A stretch of DNA of 64,000 bases, taken from contig NMRA01000275.1 of the NCBI GenBank assembly GCA_002633005.1, positions 397,827-461,826 on the forward strand, in the 5' to 3' direction. Under the pieces are notes generated by a model. The model worked only from the letters and a program-made list of their open reading frames with translations. It was not told the origin of the DNA and did no database searches. The translations under genes and the position numbers were made by a program. Of this stretch, positions 21,636-45,757 are shown in pieces (position 1 is the first letter of the stretch; each line of letters starts with the position of its first letter). The stretch comes from Phoronis australis (taxonomy: Eukaryota > Phoronida > Phoronidae).

Positions 21636-21811
21636 TGTGATGACCGAATGTATCAACTAAAACGATCACATTTACAATATATGTATTTATTAGCACAACC
21701 ATGAGTACACATGTGTTCTGGCCAACAGCCAGATCCCACCTGGACCACGAGGTCTCTAACAACTTGACTAGACGGAAGACACGCCCACTACATACTAAGA
21801 CAGTTACCACA
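21636..21811 (-). repeat. Element F 5' LTR
   Basis: 176 bp, the same length as the left copy and matching it at all but about eight positions. It is followed by TCAAG (21812-21816), identical to the five bases before the left copy. Confidence 0.9.
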
Positions 21812-21816
21812 TCAAG

Positions 21817-22020
21817 TTCATCCAACTTCTTACTAACAGCCTCTCACAGAGAGGCAAAGGTCTGACCTTTTGCGCTACTGGTTCAACATCGGGGTCTACA
21901 TAGTTCTTAAGTTTCCCCAAGCCTCAGAAACACTCAAGGTATTTCTCTTCCATTCTATCCAAAACAGACCGTCCCACAGCCTGTACATGATTTACCTTAG
22001 GGTCTGTCAGACGATTGACT
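21817..22020 (-). pseudogene. Element E protease-RT linker, 5' part split off by element F
   Basis: The minus strand reads KPTVNRLTDPKVNHVQ, then DPDVEPVAQKVRPLPLCERL and the start of the RT fingers up to the TCAAG duplication. This is the segment just before the VSGPTPWITPILVV block found at 16100 on the other side of F. Its upstream end meets AT-rich non-coding DNA near 22025. Confidence 0.6.
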
Positions 22021-22029
22021 GTGGGTTTG

Positions 22030-22963
22030 TTTAAAAGGTAGCTATGCTTTCAGATTGTGCGTAGATGGAAAGTGAATAATCAAATCCAGTAATTAATTTA
22101 TTATATGATAACCCCTAATTAGACAAATGAAACCTATTTCGTGAACATATGCTGTTACTTGCTATCATGGAGAACAAATGAAACCTATTGTTAATTAAGT
22201 AATCAACTACAAAGAGTATGCTAACGCCCTCTTTAAAGATTGCTTTAATCAAACAACCAAAACGATCAAATGTCTTATCTGCTATCCAAGCTAGGACTCT
22301 CCACTTGTTGGATGTCTGTCCTGTTGGTGAATCTTCGAACTACACACACTGTATAGCGACAGTGTACTTGCTGGTCACCGTCTCTGGTGATGCAACACTT
22401 GCAGGCAATTTCTTCTACCCGCGATTCTTCTTGCTGGTCACAGTCTCTGGCTGATGACGCAACACTTCAGGTTACTACCCACAATGCAAGTGACAAGCTC
22501 TTAGTTAACTTCCTGTTCGTTAACCCTTGCCCTTGCCAAGATCCTTTCTAGAATCTTCCACGAGATGGCTCTGTCGTACAATTGCTTCTGTACACCGTAG
22601 CAAGTCTTTATGCTTCAACTACTATAGCGCATCTAATTATCTTGTTGATTTCAGCCCATAATATAACATTCTACTTATTTAGTGATTGGCTAATAAAAAC
22701 CACATGATCATATCCACTCGTATTATTGGCTGTTACAATTTGTTCTCAGAATATTCTAGAATCTCTAGAATACTTTGACCCCAGAACCCAAAGTTGTAAA
22801 CACCATCTAAAAATAGATTTTGACGTTAAATTACATGTCAACAAGTCTGACCCCATGATTTAAAAGTACATATTATGCACAAATTTTGGGCAACTTAAAA
22901 TGGATCTATTCTTACTAATTATTTAATCAATATTTATTCTGACAGGGTCCCACCCTCAAAATA
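22030..22963 (-). repeat. Candidate LTR with polypurine tract (about 0.9 kb)
   Basis: On the minus strand a purine-rich run TTTTGAGGGTGGGACCC (22945-22961) is followed by TGTCAGAATAAATATTG. The block below it is AT-rich, non-coding, and contains an internal duplication (TTGCTGGTCAC...GTCTCTGG...CAACACTT) at 22361-22400 and 22430-22470. The lower end is not clear. It does not match the LTR at 24082-24554. Confidence 0.35.
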
Positions 22964-23057
22964 CCCAACTGCTCAGCAGTTCTCCTACCTAGACTAGGTT
23001 GAGACCCTATTTAATTACTATTAGCGACCATGAATGTAGCCACAGTGTGCTCACTGC

Positions 23058-24079
23058 CTACACCAATCTTAGCCCTAAATTCGCCCCGTTTAAAGGCTTA
23101 GTGGATCCATATGGGTAAATGTTTGCCTCAGATTTACACAACTTTACCCCAACCTGACTTAACAAAAAAGTCTCAGTGTTTACAACATTAACACTTGTTC
23201 CTGAATCTTTCAAAAATGGAACTGACTGACCATTAATCAAAGCAGGCACTGCGTCACTGCTGTGACTGGCAGATACAACAAACTTTTAAGTTTGTTGTAT
23301 CTGCCGGTTCACCAACATTAGAATTTTTGTGACACATATTTACAGAGTGTTTAGTTTTACACTGAGCTGCAAAATGTCCTTCTGCACGTCTGCTCTTGGC
23401 AACTGTGCATGCTGCTGCTTTGTGTGGGTTGCCGAATCGGAAACACTTCATCTGCATTTTCTCTGGCTTTTTCCTGGCTTCCACTTGGTGCTTCTTGGGT
23501 TTCAGTTTGACGTAATTCACATGCTCGACGCTAGCTTTGGTCATGACTGCAACTTGTGCATTAGCTTTCTCATGAGCTCTGCATTATCTACTGAGTCCGA
23601 GACAATATTGAAATTGTCTTATATTGTTTCAAAAGTTCTTGTTTCAGTTAGCTGGTAACACAAGTTTCTACTACCTGGTCACGGATTGCATCCTCCAGGC
23701 CATCACCAAAATCACATGAGTCGGCTTACAAACATAGGTGTGAAACATGCGAATCAGCTGTCTCCCCTGCCTCTGTTCTGAATTGACGAAATACCTGCCT
23801 CTCAAATGGAATGTTTTTCTTAGGCATAAAATAATTATCGAGAGCTGAAACACAATCATCAAAACAACTGTCACCTGTATCAGGCAGCGTCTCAAACAAA
23901 TCCTGTACCGTTGGTCCCGCCGTGTGAAGCAATACTGCTTTCCACCAACCAATAGCCGTTAAGTAAATTAATAATTTCTTCCACTTCGTCCATCGTTGGT
24001 GTAAACTGGTAGTGTCCCCAGCCAAATCAAATGATCCGATCGATTGTAGGTTTAATAATTTTGACATCCTCGTCACCAA
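23058..24079 (-). pseudogene. Gag-protease fragment of another Gypsy element
   Basis: The Gag capsid part (24079-23671) holds AGDTTSLHQRWTKWKKLL and TAIGWWKAVLLHTAGPTVQD, a capsid helix pattern usual in Gypsy elements. It continues with FETLPDTG...FMPKKNIPFERQVFRQ. A zinc-knuckle region (23544-23254) keeps MKCFRFGNPHKAAAC and GHFAAQC, each lacking some ligands. A protease start (23249-23058) reads PALINGQSVPFLKDSGTSVNVV, with DSG in place of DTG. Frames differ between parts and RT is absent: a polypurine-like tract follows directly, which suggests an internal deletion or a second element. Confidence 0.7.
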
Positions 24080-24081
24080 AA
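24066..24081 (-). other. Primer binding site next to the LTR at 24082
   Basis: The minus strand reads TTTTGGTGACGAGGAT directly after the LTR end CACTACA, closely like the site of element F. It lies at the start of the Gag at 24079. Confidence 0.6.
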
Positions 24082-24554
24082 TGTAGTGTCTTTGCAGGAT
24101 GTTAACGGATTAAACACAATTTATGTACTCGATAAACACGTTTATTAGCCATCCAGCCGGTGTCCGCTACAATAGCAACATTACAAGTGTACCGCTATAT
24201 AATAACATGCACATTACAGGTTGAGTCTGCTGATTAACGATCCAATTTCCAAGATGGCTACACACAGTACGAGCACGACGGAGCACACCGTAGCTCGAGA
24301 AAAACGGCCTGACTTTGTCTAAGTAATTGTCTGTTGACCGCAAAGAGTACACAGAGTTTGAGAATACCACTCATACGATTGGACACCACAATCCTTTAAG
24401 CTGCCACTTATGTTTCGCATCAAGTTTTATCGGCAAGATGCCAGAGCGTGTTCATAGATCAACTTATCTTTATTGGATAGGCAGAACAACAACTATGACA
24501 GATAGCGCCATCTATTGAGCAGCATGAAACACGGGAGGAAGTCCTATAGTGACA
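24082..24554 (-). repeat. 5' LTR of the Gag-protease fragment
   Basis: On the minus strand it starts TGTCACTATAGG and ends GACACTACA, with AATAAA about 60 bp before the end. Its 3' end is fixed by the primer binding site. Its outer end at 24554 is inferred from the TG start only; a second TGTC at 24501 is possible. Confidence 0.5.
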
Positions 24555-27500
24555 CCTATCGTTCGCCGAACTAAGTATTCTCTAGTTAATGTACTTCAAG
24601 AATCTTGCTTGATGCCATTGTGAAGAAATGAAATAGAGAGCAGTTAACTTATTTTATTGAATAAGAATAGCTGTTGGTAGGCGACAACTGTCAATAAACG
24701 GTGCTGCTAACTCTTGCGCCAAGTTTCGTGTTGGCAAGCTGTAACAATAGAATATAGGCTAGGTCCCGTACTCGAGTTTGCATCTTCAGAGTTATATAAA
24801 GTTCCATTGTTATAGTTTTAGGGCTGACAAGTGCAGGGCAAAATATGTTGTTTTGTGATTTTATTGCCAATCGTAAAAACTGGCTGCCCATCATTTGCCA
24901 AAATCCAACACTCCAGGACCACAGGATTGTTGCCCATGGGGAATGCCTCCCCGTCTCCCTCCGCACCGAAACATTATGTTTGTGACTTTATGCCTGAATA
25001 ATGTCACACTCCTTTATTTTTAAATTTCAATCAGTATGACAGGTAGTTCACAAAAGATCCTTAGGACATGATTGTTTTTGAATTAGTGTGCCGTTACTGG
25101 GGGCTGCCATTCAGTGATTACCAAACTTGTCTCCATTCTGATGCAGAAAACAGGTACCCCAATTCCCTGCTGTTCAACATTACCGAAAGGGGACATAACT
25201 GTTCTGCAGAGGGTCATTGGAATAATTTACGTCTAAGTAGTACGTGAAGTTTGTGTCCATTGACCTTAGTACTAGTCTGGTTATTCCACCTCTAGGTTAT
25301 AACAATAAAAGTTGTGCTTCAGACCTTGTCAAAAAGAATTTGTTAAAAATATTTAGTTTACATGCGGTATGATGTTACTTATCTACCACTGGAAGATGTT
25401 GATGTTACTTTTTCGTGTCACCAGTATTTTGATTACTGAATGTATTTCAGTGCCAGTTCTTATTTTATTTGTGCTAATCTCTTCCATTGACATCAGTTTG
25501 TTCATGCATGTTCAGGTGGTCGTCTCAATGTGCAAGTTTCCTGTTGTTTAGTTATGCTAATTCAAATGTTTTTTTGCATTTGTCATGGTGTATGTCCACA
25601 TAAATTGCATTGTATTTTGAGCAGGACACCTACATTTCTTTGATACGATTCTCATGTATTTTACGTTTTATACAAATACACGTTTCATTTTCGGTCAGTG
25701 AGTTTTATTTCATAGAAATATTGCATTTTTCTACAAATTATGTACAAAATAAATATACTGACAAATTACACATTGATGTCCATGAGATCTAAACACCTAG
25801 TAGCTCGCAACTGTACATGAGAGAAATATCCACGTCATCGGCCACACTTGTTCAGGTACACCTACCTGCTCTTCATAAACATTTGGAGATCAGACTGTTT
25901 TAGGTCTGATCACAACTTTTATCAAAGCAAGACGAATATTTCCTATCAAAGAAGCATGAATTATCTGTGCCTAACTACACAAAAGCATTTCTCCGTATTG
26001 ACGTGCACTAACAATAATGCTATTTGCGTGAATCCAATATAGGCAGCAATGTTTCTAACACAAATAAGAAACTGCAAATTCACTAAGTGTCATAAGGGAC
26101 CTTCCCTTGAAATGCCTGCTTTCAGGTACACCATGTGGGTCCCTTATCACACAAACACCCCCATGGCAATGGACTACTTTCTGCTCTCATTCTATTGAAA
26201 TATCACAAAGAGGTCCCTTTATTTATTAACGCCACCTAGTGAATATCTTGTCGCCCATTGACTGAGTAATCAAATACTGTTTCCTAGCAGAAAAAAAGAG
26301 ATTGGGACACACCACAACACATCTTATATACATAATATAGTTCATGGCATTATCAGGAACTATTGGTACAAAATTCATTAGGTACATTGTATACAAATAT
26401 GAATGTGCGCACGAGACAAAATTGAGAGGTGACTTAGTTTCAAAGTCAAGATTCAATTTTGGCATTTATGGGACAGAAGCCCACCTCCATTTGGTTATGT
26501 ATAGCTGTCATCTATGTATGTCTAGCAGACCCCCCTCTGGTCAGATACACCTGTACACAGCAGGCCCATTACCCAAAGGAGTGAGTAAGGGCTAACGTAT
26601 TGCTCCCAACAGCTGTCAAACTGACCACCACCTAGAGAAGTTTTGAACATGAACAATTTTCTTAACAGTAAGTGGTTTAAATCAAATTTTAGTTTGAAGG
26701 CAGGTCTATTTGCTGCTGTAAGAGTTAAAGACCAAGGATTGCAGACTGACGAACACTTGGTGATGGTTAGTTAGATCTGAAAATCTGGAACTTAACCAAA
26801 TCCCATGAACTCTGACATGGTGGTATGTTTTTTTTCCACTTTGTTTATCATCAGACTCCTCCAGCAGCGTCATGGCACGCACACAAAGACTGGTGATTTG
26901 TTTTGTCACGAACAGAGACATTGTGCACAGGTGGCAATTCATGCTACAGCTCAAAATACCTGGGTGGGGAGCACCACCAGAAATTGGGTTACTCGTGATT
27001 CAATAAGGGATTTTGAAAACACCCGTCACTAATGTACCAGGTGTCCTCCTTCAAAACACAAAACGTTGCCCCACTGAAGTCAAATTAGCCAAACCAGGAC
27101 CCTTACAAAGTGAATCTTACCAGACCATAGGTCCCATTTTGGGGGTCATGATCTCATTTTCATATCCCGAAGTAGACGAAAATAAGTTTCACAGATGATA
27201 TTCTGCACACTGTTCAGAGGTGACGCTATTTCTGTAATAATCCAAATTTCGCAGCCCACAATAGTTCTTTTCATTAGTTTTATACTCCCTAAAGTGGAAC
27301 CCTAATAGTGTCAAAATCACACCCTAAATGCATAACGTACCTAGGCCTTAAGTGAATACCGAAATTTCTGGTGGCTGCCCCCCCCCCCCCAGAAAATACA
27401 GAATTGGCAGTCTATGATTACACTGAGCTCTTAGCTAGATTATATGTAGAGCACTACAGAGGGTTACTGGTAACAATAAACTATTATAAAATTTAAACAA

Positions 27501-30099
27501 ACCACAACGCAGTGTTTGAATTTACAATGGTGTGGAATTCTAACACAATAAATGTGTTATAAGTGAAACCAATGCCACAATTCTGGAAGACATTGTTCGA
27601 CCCAGACTCTAAAGGAGAATCCTAAAACTAGATCTTATCAAGAAAATTAGAAATAACGTTAACTTATTTACATTCGACAATGCAAGCAGACTAACATGGG
27701 TTAAAGTGTCAATTTCTCTCTTGAGCCTAAACATGAAAATTTCAAATAATTTTTTTAAAAGAATTGCATAACTAAGCTCAAAGCGATTATTTGCTTTCAC
27801 GGTACAGAAAAATTCTGGACATAGCTGGTGTGGCTAAGTGACCCAGTTAACTATTTGCACTAAAGATAGTGAGTAGTCTCTTAAACTTCGCATAAAATTT
27901 CGAGAACCAGTTCTGGCACAAAAGGCAAACTGTGTCCCAATAATTTATGAATGACTCGTATGCTAAAGTTAAACATGGGTCATTCACCAAAATACGGTAC
28001 TTCCATTATCTTTAGAATATTTTGACAATAAAATGGCATAAAAAAGAAAGTAATTACGAACGTAGACATGTCAGCTAAGCAGGCTTAAAGATGTATTTGC
28101 ACGCTCCATACTATGCTAATGTATAGCAGGAACTAAGTGACAATGCTATTTGAACATCATTTACACTTAACAAAGTGCAGTCACGTGGTATTCATTGACA
28201 ACTTGTGAATGTGAAAATTCTGCAAATGTGTGACCTTTGCACTAATGACCACACATGCAGAGTTATTCGCCAACACCACATCACGATACTTACCAGACAC
28301 GGTTGAGTGATTTTCCGTATAAAATCATTTTCGACACAAAAATCGTTCTTAAAAACATTTGGCAATTTTCAACCTACTTCATATTCACATCACCGCTATA
28401 TGTTGTGTTTCTAACTAATTTGACCAAGCAATCACAGAGATGAGGAATTAGCGTGCAAGTTCCACTTGAAATGAAACAATCTCTGGACTGTTGAAAGATC
28501 TAATTTTGCAAATGTGCATTAACTTTTAATAAAATGTACAATTTAGTAAACAACTTTCAATAGTTTCACGATTTCTGTGACCTGGTCACTATCAACACCA
28601 CACGATTTTCAAAGTGTACAAAAAATAAAACACGCACATTTGTCACAGATAAAAGAACACTGATTAATACAAAAGCAATTATACTATTAACTAACCTTAT
28701 ATTAGTCATTAGTAAACAGGTTACTAAAACAGTTACTACTTTTTGTACAAAAATACATCTTTTAGTTTCAAACAAAGACTTCTAAGACAGGCCCAAGACC
28801 ATGTTACCCAACACTTCTCAGGTTTGCAAAATAAAGACTCCCTTCATGTGTACAAAACACATTCCCCTTAGTTAAACTGTTCACAAGAACTTGTACATTA
28901 ACCTGACGTCATTTGAAGTTACATTTTAAATCTAAACACCGCCCACAATTTGTCAGGCATGCATCCAGACAGTGGTCCAGTTTTATCCCCTGTTGGCACC
29001 ATTTTCTCCATATTCACCAAATAAATGGTTTGACATTTGAATGAAGAGCAAAATCTTGCATCGTTGAAGACGAGCATGGAAGGTAGGAAAATACTATCAA
29101 CAAAAACCTCCGACAGGTAAAGTAACCAACTTTACATCTTTAACTGGCAACTTAACCACAAGTGACGTCATACAATTAGATGTCAACTGAGGGCAGTAAG
29201 CTAGCTGAGACCTTATGTAATGTATTTGTTCTATTACCTCTCTACATCTCTCACATATACTGAACATAACTGCATGAAATGGTCCATCCCATTTCAGACA
29301 GACCTTCACCAAGACTGGGTAATTAATTGATCGATGCTGACCACTTGAGCTGGCAATAGATGTGCAATGACAATTACTATCCACATCACTGTCTTTCTCT
29401 ACTGTTTCTTATCTCGCAATACACAGTAATGAACTTTAATCTGTAAATTTCGGCTAAAACGAATATTTGAGGACATGAATTCCTAGTCAGTCTCGTTGAG
29501 ATTGTAATCAAAAACTAATGGCCGTTTCAGCTATTCCACACCTATTGGGTCAAATAAAGCAGAAATATGCGTACTTATACCCTGGCCACATCATTAATCA
29601 CTCAGCCAAAGTGGGAACAGAACACAAAAGCACCACAAATTATTGACAACACAGCTTATACCACCTGGCCAGCATTATTGAAATGCATTCACTCTGTGAC
29701 ATACGGTTTAGAAGTTCATTACTTTTAGAAAGGTAAACTACCATTTAAGTTAACTCATTTTACGCCGAATCTGCCAAAACATGTTAAAATTGTAACATTT
29801 ACCTTTAAAGCTTTGAACCTCAGTTTAACACCAAAAAGACACTCTAAAACTGAAAACAGTAAACGCAAACTGAGACAACCAAACAGATGTCAAAACTGTC
29901 CAACACAATCTTCCACTGCTCCCATTCCTGCTCTGCGTCTTGGCCTACTCTTCAATTTTCAATGCACATGATCCGAGGAAAACCTGATACCAATCTTCAC
30001 TTGTCAACTATATGCAATTAACAAACTCCTGTATCCACCAATAAAATATTATCGATAGTACACAAACATAAATATTGCACAGTCATGAGAGGAATGGTT
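24555..30099. other. Intergenic stretch, no gene recognised
   Basis: I see no convincing ORF, exon chain or RNA gene here. The part next to 30100 must hold the 3' untranslated region of the MIER gene, whose end I cannot fix. A minus-strand AATAAATAAA at 26217-26226 is a possible but distant poly(A) signal. A C run lies at about 27379-27390. Some short repeats (for example the GGGACCTTCCC neighbourhood near 26098) are present but not interpretable. Confidence 0.6.
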
Positions 30100-42276
<12,177 letters not shown>

Positions 42277-44074
42277 TTGATAACTATTATGGGATATGTA
42301 AACTATGATTAAGTCAAATACGATTGATAAATTAATAACACCTTATAATAAAATGGTATTTAATCCGAATATTTCTCCATTCAACCTTTTGCTTACAGAT
42401 TTTCAATTTAAATTGGATCCATATATTCTGTATGAGAGGTTTTGGTTGCCGTTTTTAGGTGTCTACTGTAGAGGATAACAGACCTCATTCAAACCCTGAT
42501 CCGTCAGCCAGTGACTGAACATGAGGGCCAAAAACCGAGTCCTCGGCAAAGCGTAGGCCTACGTGTGATTTTCACTACCCCGATGATAAGCGCCGACGAG
42601 TGACTGGCCGGGCACACGACTCGTCGGACCAGTGACCGGGGTCGTTTTTAACGTTGTAAACTGTAAATTGGCTCTGCGAGATCCTTTTTGATGGAGTTGA
42701 AATTTAACGTGAACAACGTGCTGGATCGCTTGTTCCGACTGTACAGCGGGACGACCGGTCATCCTCGAACATGACTAAAACGTGAGAAAAAGCAAGTGAA
42801 ACGTTTTAGTAATTCACGTTTTATTTGATTTTTTCTAAAATGCCTTTTTAAATATTTTTTCCACTTAAATGCGTTGCTACTTGACATCCCATGGTGTTTA
42901 CATGTTGGTTGCAGTTTGCAGGAAGCCGCCAAAGTTCGAATTCTGCCATCCCTCCCAGGTCGTCGCCGTTGCATGCACCCCCCCTCCCGTTATAATTGCG
43001 CTGACGGGTCGAGCTGAATTGTGGGGATGGGGGGGGGGGGACCGGCTCTGGGCGGGAGCGACAGAACTGAAACTCACTCGTTTAGTTTAACAAAAATTCA
43101 CAACAAATTGTACTTTAAGACCTGAGCACGTCAATATTTGGAAAGTTCATTTATTTTTGTCTTGATTTTGAACATACACTTTAATCCCTGGTTCACGTGC
43201 TCAGTTGACTACGCTGAGGAAGCCGATAGAAATCCTGTGTTAATGCACGCCAAAGTAGACTACATGTAAGTTTCTCAGGGTGTCTGCATCTCCGGTGGGT
43301 GAACCCATGGCAGAACTGACGGAATTTCATCAACTTACGTCAAAGTGAACCGACTAACACCAGTTTTTGGAGGTTTTCAAAATCACTGAAGTGGAAAATA
43401 TGAAGCATAATCCCTTCCCCATGACAAGTTTCTAATAGCCAAACTTGAAGTCGTCCATGACAATCTCATTTTCGTGGGTACATAAACCTTAAATCACGAG
43501 AAGCCAATCATGAAACCCGGCCACTGGCTTGAGATACAATGTCAGGGTCGTCACATACCTCAGTAAAAAAGGTACACTTTAATTTTACTCAACTGGAGAT
43601 TTTTTTGAAGTCCGCAATTCGCGTAAGATAGTGCCTTGTTTTCAGTACCAACTGATATTTGTTCTTTTTTTGTAAAATTTAATCACGACATCTTGTACAA
43701 AGTGTACTGGTCTTTGGCTATTGCGGGGTTTAATGAATGTCAGGGTCAGCCCATTACCATACCTTTGAGTTTCCGCCGCAGTAAACCTAATCTGGTTGGA
43801 TTAATTACAGATGCACTTTGTGCAATGATCTTGCACACTCAATGAACTTGGGCATGTCTTTATACGTAAGCTTGGCATGCGCGCACCCAGCCTTAATATG
43901 GGGGGGGGCTCGAATTCCTAACGTTGTGGACCTTTTGGTAACAAAATAGCCGGCGGACTATAAAAAAACGCAACACTGTGAATTGCGCGTTTGTGCTTGT
44001 TACTGGACTTTTCAGTGTCTCATTTTCTCAGACATTTTGTTTCTCCCAGGCGGACCTCAAGTTTTTGCCCACTT

Positions 44075-44160
44075 CGCCCCCCCCCCTCCCCCCTGTGTGC
44101 GCGCACGCTTGGTTAGGCANCCCCCCCCCCCCCCCCTGTGTGCGCGCATGCTTGATTAGG
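44075..44160 (+). repeat. Duplicated C-tract plus GTGTGCGCGC unit
   Basis: Two neighbouring copies of a long C run followed by TGTGTGCGCGCAYGCTTG and TTAGGCA (Y: C in the first copy, T in the second). The undetermined base 44120 lies between them. Unit length and count may be assembly-limited. Confidence 0.7.
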
Positions 44161-44565
44161 CAATTACATCGCCCTGGATGCCACAAAAAGTTACTCATTT
44201 CAAAATACTGGAAATAAATTAAATGAAACATGCTTATGCACATGGAGTTGTAAACAACTCATACCATAACTTAGCCGTCTGGAGACGAGACAAGATAATT
44301 TGAACTAATCGGCGAAAATCTGTCGCGGTTTGCTCGAGTTTCTCTTATCGGGTGCCATTTTGAGGAAGTTACGTGAAATCACGCATGTTCACGAATAAAA
44401 AGTCCAAAAAACACAAATCTTACAAATTTCACCTGACCTCATGCTCATTGTGCTAGTGTCACGCCGGCGCGGCTATAGCGTCACGCGCTTCGCTCAGTCT
44501 CGCGCTATATAGCCCTTTGCCTAACTCACGTGGCAGTGGTTATCTCACGCGCCGTGAAAAAGTTC

Positions 44566-44577
44566 GTTAACGGCAAC
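44566..44577 (+). promoter_or_regulatory. Imperfect RFX X-box
   Basis: GTTAACGGCAAC matches GTNRCC-RGYAAC with one mismatch in the first half-site. RFX factors commonly drive ciliary genes, and DNAI4 is one. It lies about 1.15 kb before the DNAI4 start codon, which is far for an X-box unless a 5' untranslated exon lies nearby. Confidence 0.3.
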
Positions 44578-45598
44578 CAAAAAAGTGGAGTTGGAATTTT
44601 TCGCCAAAGTCACCTTAATTCTCACATCGTCATCGAAGATATGTATAGAAGTAGAAAGGACCAATGAAGAAAGTAAGCGTTTTTTTAAAGTCAATTTTAA
44701 GTGTGGCAATCATGTATATATTTTTGACGAGGTGAAAACTCAAAATCGGTGGCCGCTAATTGGCTCAGTTACCGCCCGTTTAAAATACATGGAACGAAAT
44801 GCGTACTGAAAGCTATGGGAAGTATTGTAGCCCCTAACCGGCCAACCGAGGGGCTACGTGTTGCCTTAAGCTCGGGCCGTGTAAGTCGGTGTCCGACGGA
44901 GCATGTGAACACATCCACTAGCACAAGAAACTGTAGGAACACCGCATTTATCCACCTTCACTCTTATCAGGCATCCGATCGCCTAGGGCTTATAGGCGGC
45001 CGGCAAGGTCTGGCACGCCGGTAAAAATGAAAGTGCCTTTTTAGTACTCTGCAAACCGGACTTGAATGTTTCTTCACTGAGAGCTTTACTAAACCTCAAC
45101 CCATTCTGACTAATTTTTGGGGCGGCCACGTGCACGGCAAACCATGGACGGCCCGGCCGGGGTATCATGAGCCCGCCGCGTACCCACTAAGAGATGATTT
45201 TCTAGCTCGTGTAATTCCTGGTTTTTTATCATTTCTTGTTTATTTTTAATTGAAATACTACAAATTATAGATAAATTTACGTTCTGAATTTTCCAACGAA
45301 CACGTCTGTTTTTATTACGCGGATTTTATCTTCCAGGGGCCGATGCAAATGCTTTGGATGCCGCGTCCAACTCGGTTAGAGCAGAATTAACGGGCGGCAT
45401 TCGCTGCATAAGCTCGACCGTAGTGTGAATGGTCTTTGTGTCCCTTTGTTTTCGTTATTTTTTTGTCCTTTTCGCCGAGTTTCAGGCAGTAATCTTTGTC
45501 CAGTGTTTAGTCAATCAATTATTAATCCTGTATGGCCTTCTCGACTCTTTTGTAATTCACTTATTGTCTAATAGGTGGCGCACGTCTCCAAAGTTTGA

Positions 45599-45603
45599 CC
45601 AAT
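45599..45603 (+). promoter_or_regulatory. CCAAT box upstream of DNAI4
   Basis: TTGACCAATCGC contains a CCAAT pentamer 114 bp before the start codon, a usual distance for an NF-Y site. An isolated X-box half-site AGCAAC follows at 45628-45633. No TATA box is visible between them and the ATG. Confidence 0.35.
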
Positions 45604-45716
45604 CGCAAGTGAGTTCGCCTGAAGCATAGCAACATCAAGCGAAAAGTTCAGAAGTTGTGTGTAAATTTCACTAAATTCTCATGCTGCTGTTGCGTACACC
45701 TTTATAGTAGTGAATC

Positions 45717-45757
45717 ATGTCTTCTTCGGCTAAAACGAAAAAGTCTCTTGCAGTGAG
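45717..45757 (+). CDS. DNAI4: DNAI4 exon 1 (coding part)
   Basis: Codes MSSSAKTKKSLAV and part of a Ser codon; donor AG|GTTAGT. Three in-frame stops at 45705-45713 precede the ATG. Confidence 0.8.

Larger units (their letters stand above)
16141..21811 (-). mobile_element. Element F: structurally complete Ty3/Gypsy retrotransposon, inserted in the element E RT
   Basis: F has two 176-bp LTRs (16141-16316 and 21636-21811), a polypurine tract at 16317-16331 and a primer binding site next to the right LTR. A 5-bp target duplication TCAAG lies at 16136-16140 and 21812-21816. The LTRs differ at about eight positions by my count. The order on the minus strand is Gag, zinc knuckles, protease, RT, RNase H, integrase. 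A foreign Gag-protease fragment (G) and a gap of Ns interrupt it between RT and RNase H. Frame changes make it non-autonomous today. Confidence 0.9.
42277..45716. promoter_or_regulatory. Interval between divergent MIER and DNAI4 start codons
   Basis: The two start codons lie 3.4 kb apart on opposite strands, so both promoters must be in or overlap this interval. CpG-rich sequence occurs near 42540-42740 and 44300-45430, including GCGGCTATAGCG and CGCGCTATATAGC near 44470-44515. No other gene is recognisable. Short open frames here have no domain. Homopolymer runs lie at 43026-43040 (G), 43911-43917 (G) and 44075-44136 (C). Confidence 0.5.

Noticed and set aside
24691-24966. 91-codon minus-strand frame
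   Set aside because: No recognisable domain, no splice-site support and no neighbouring exon; probably chance.
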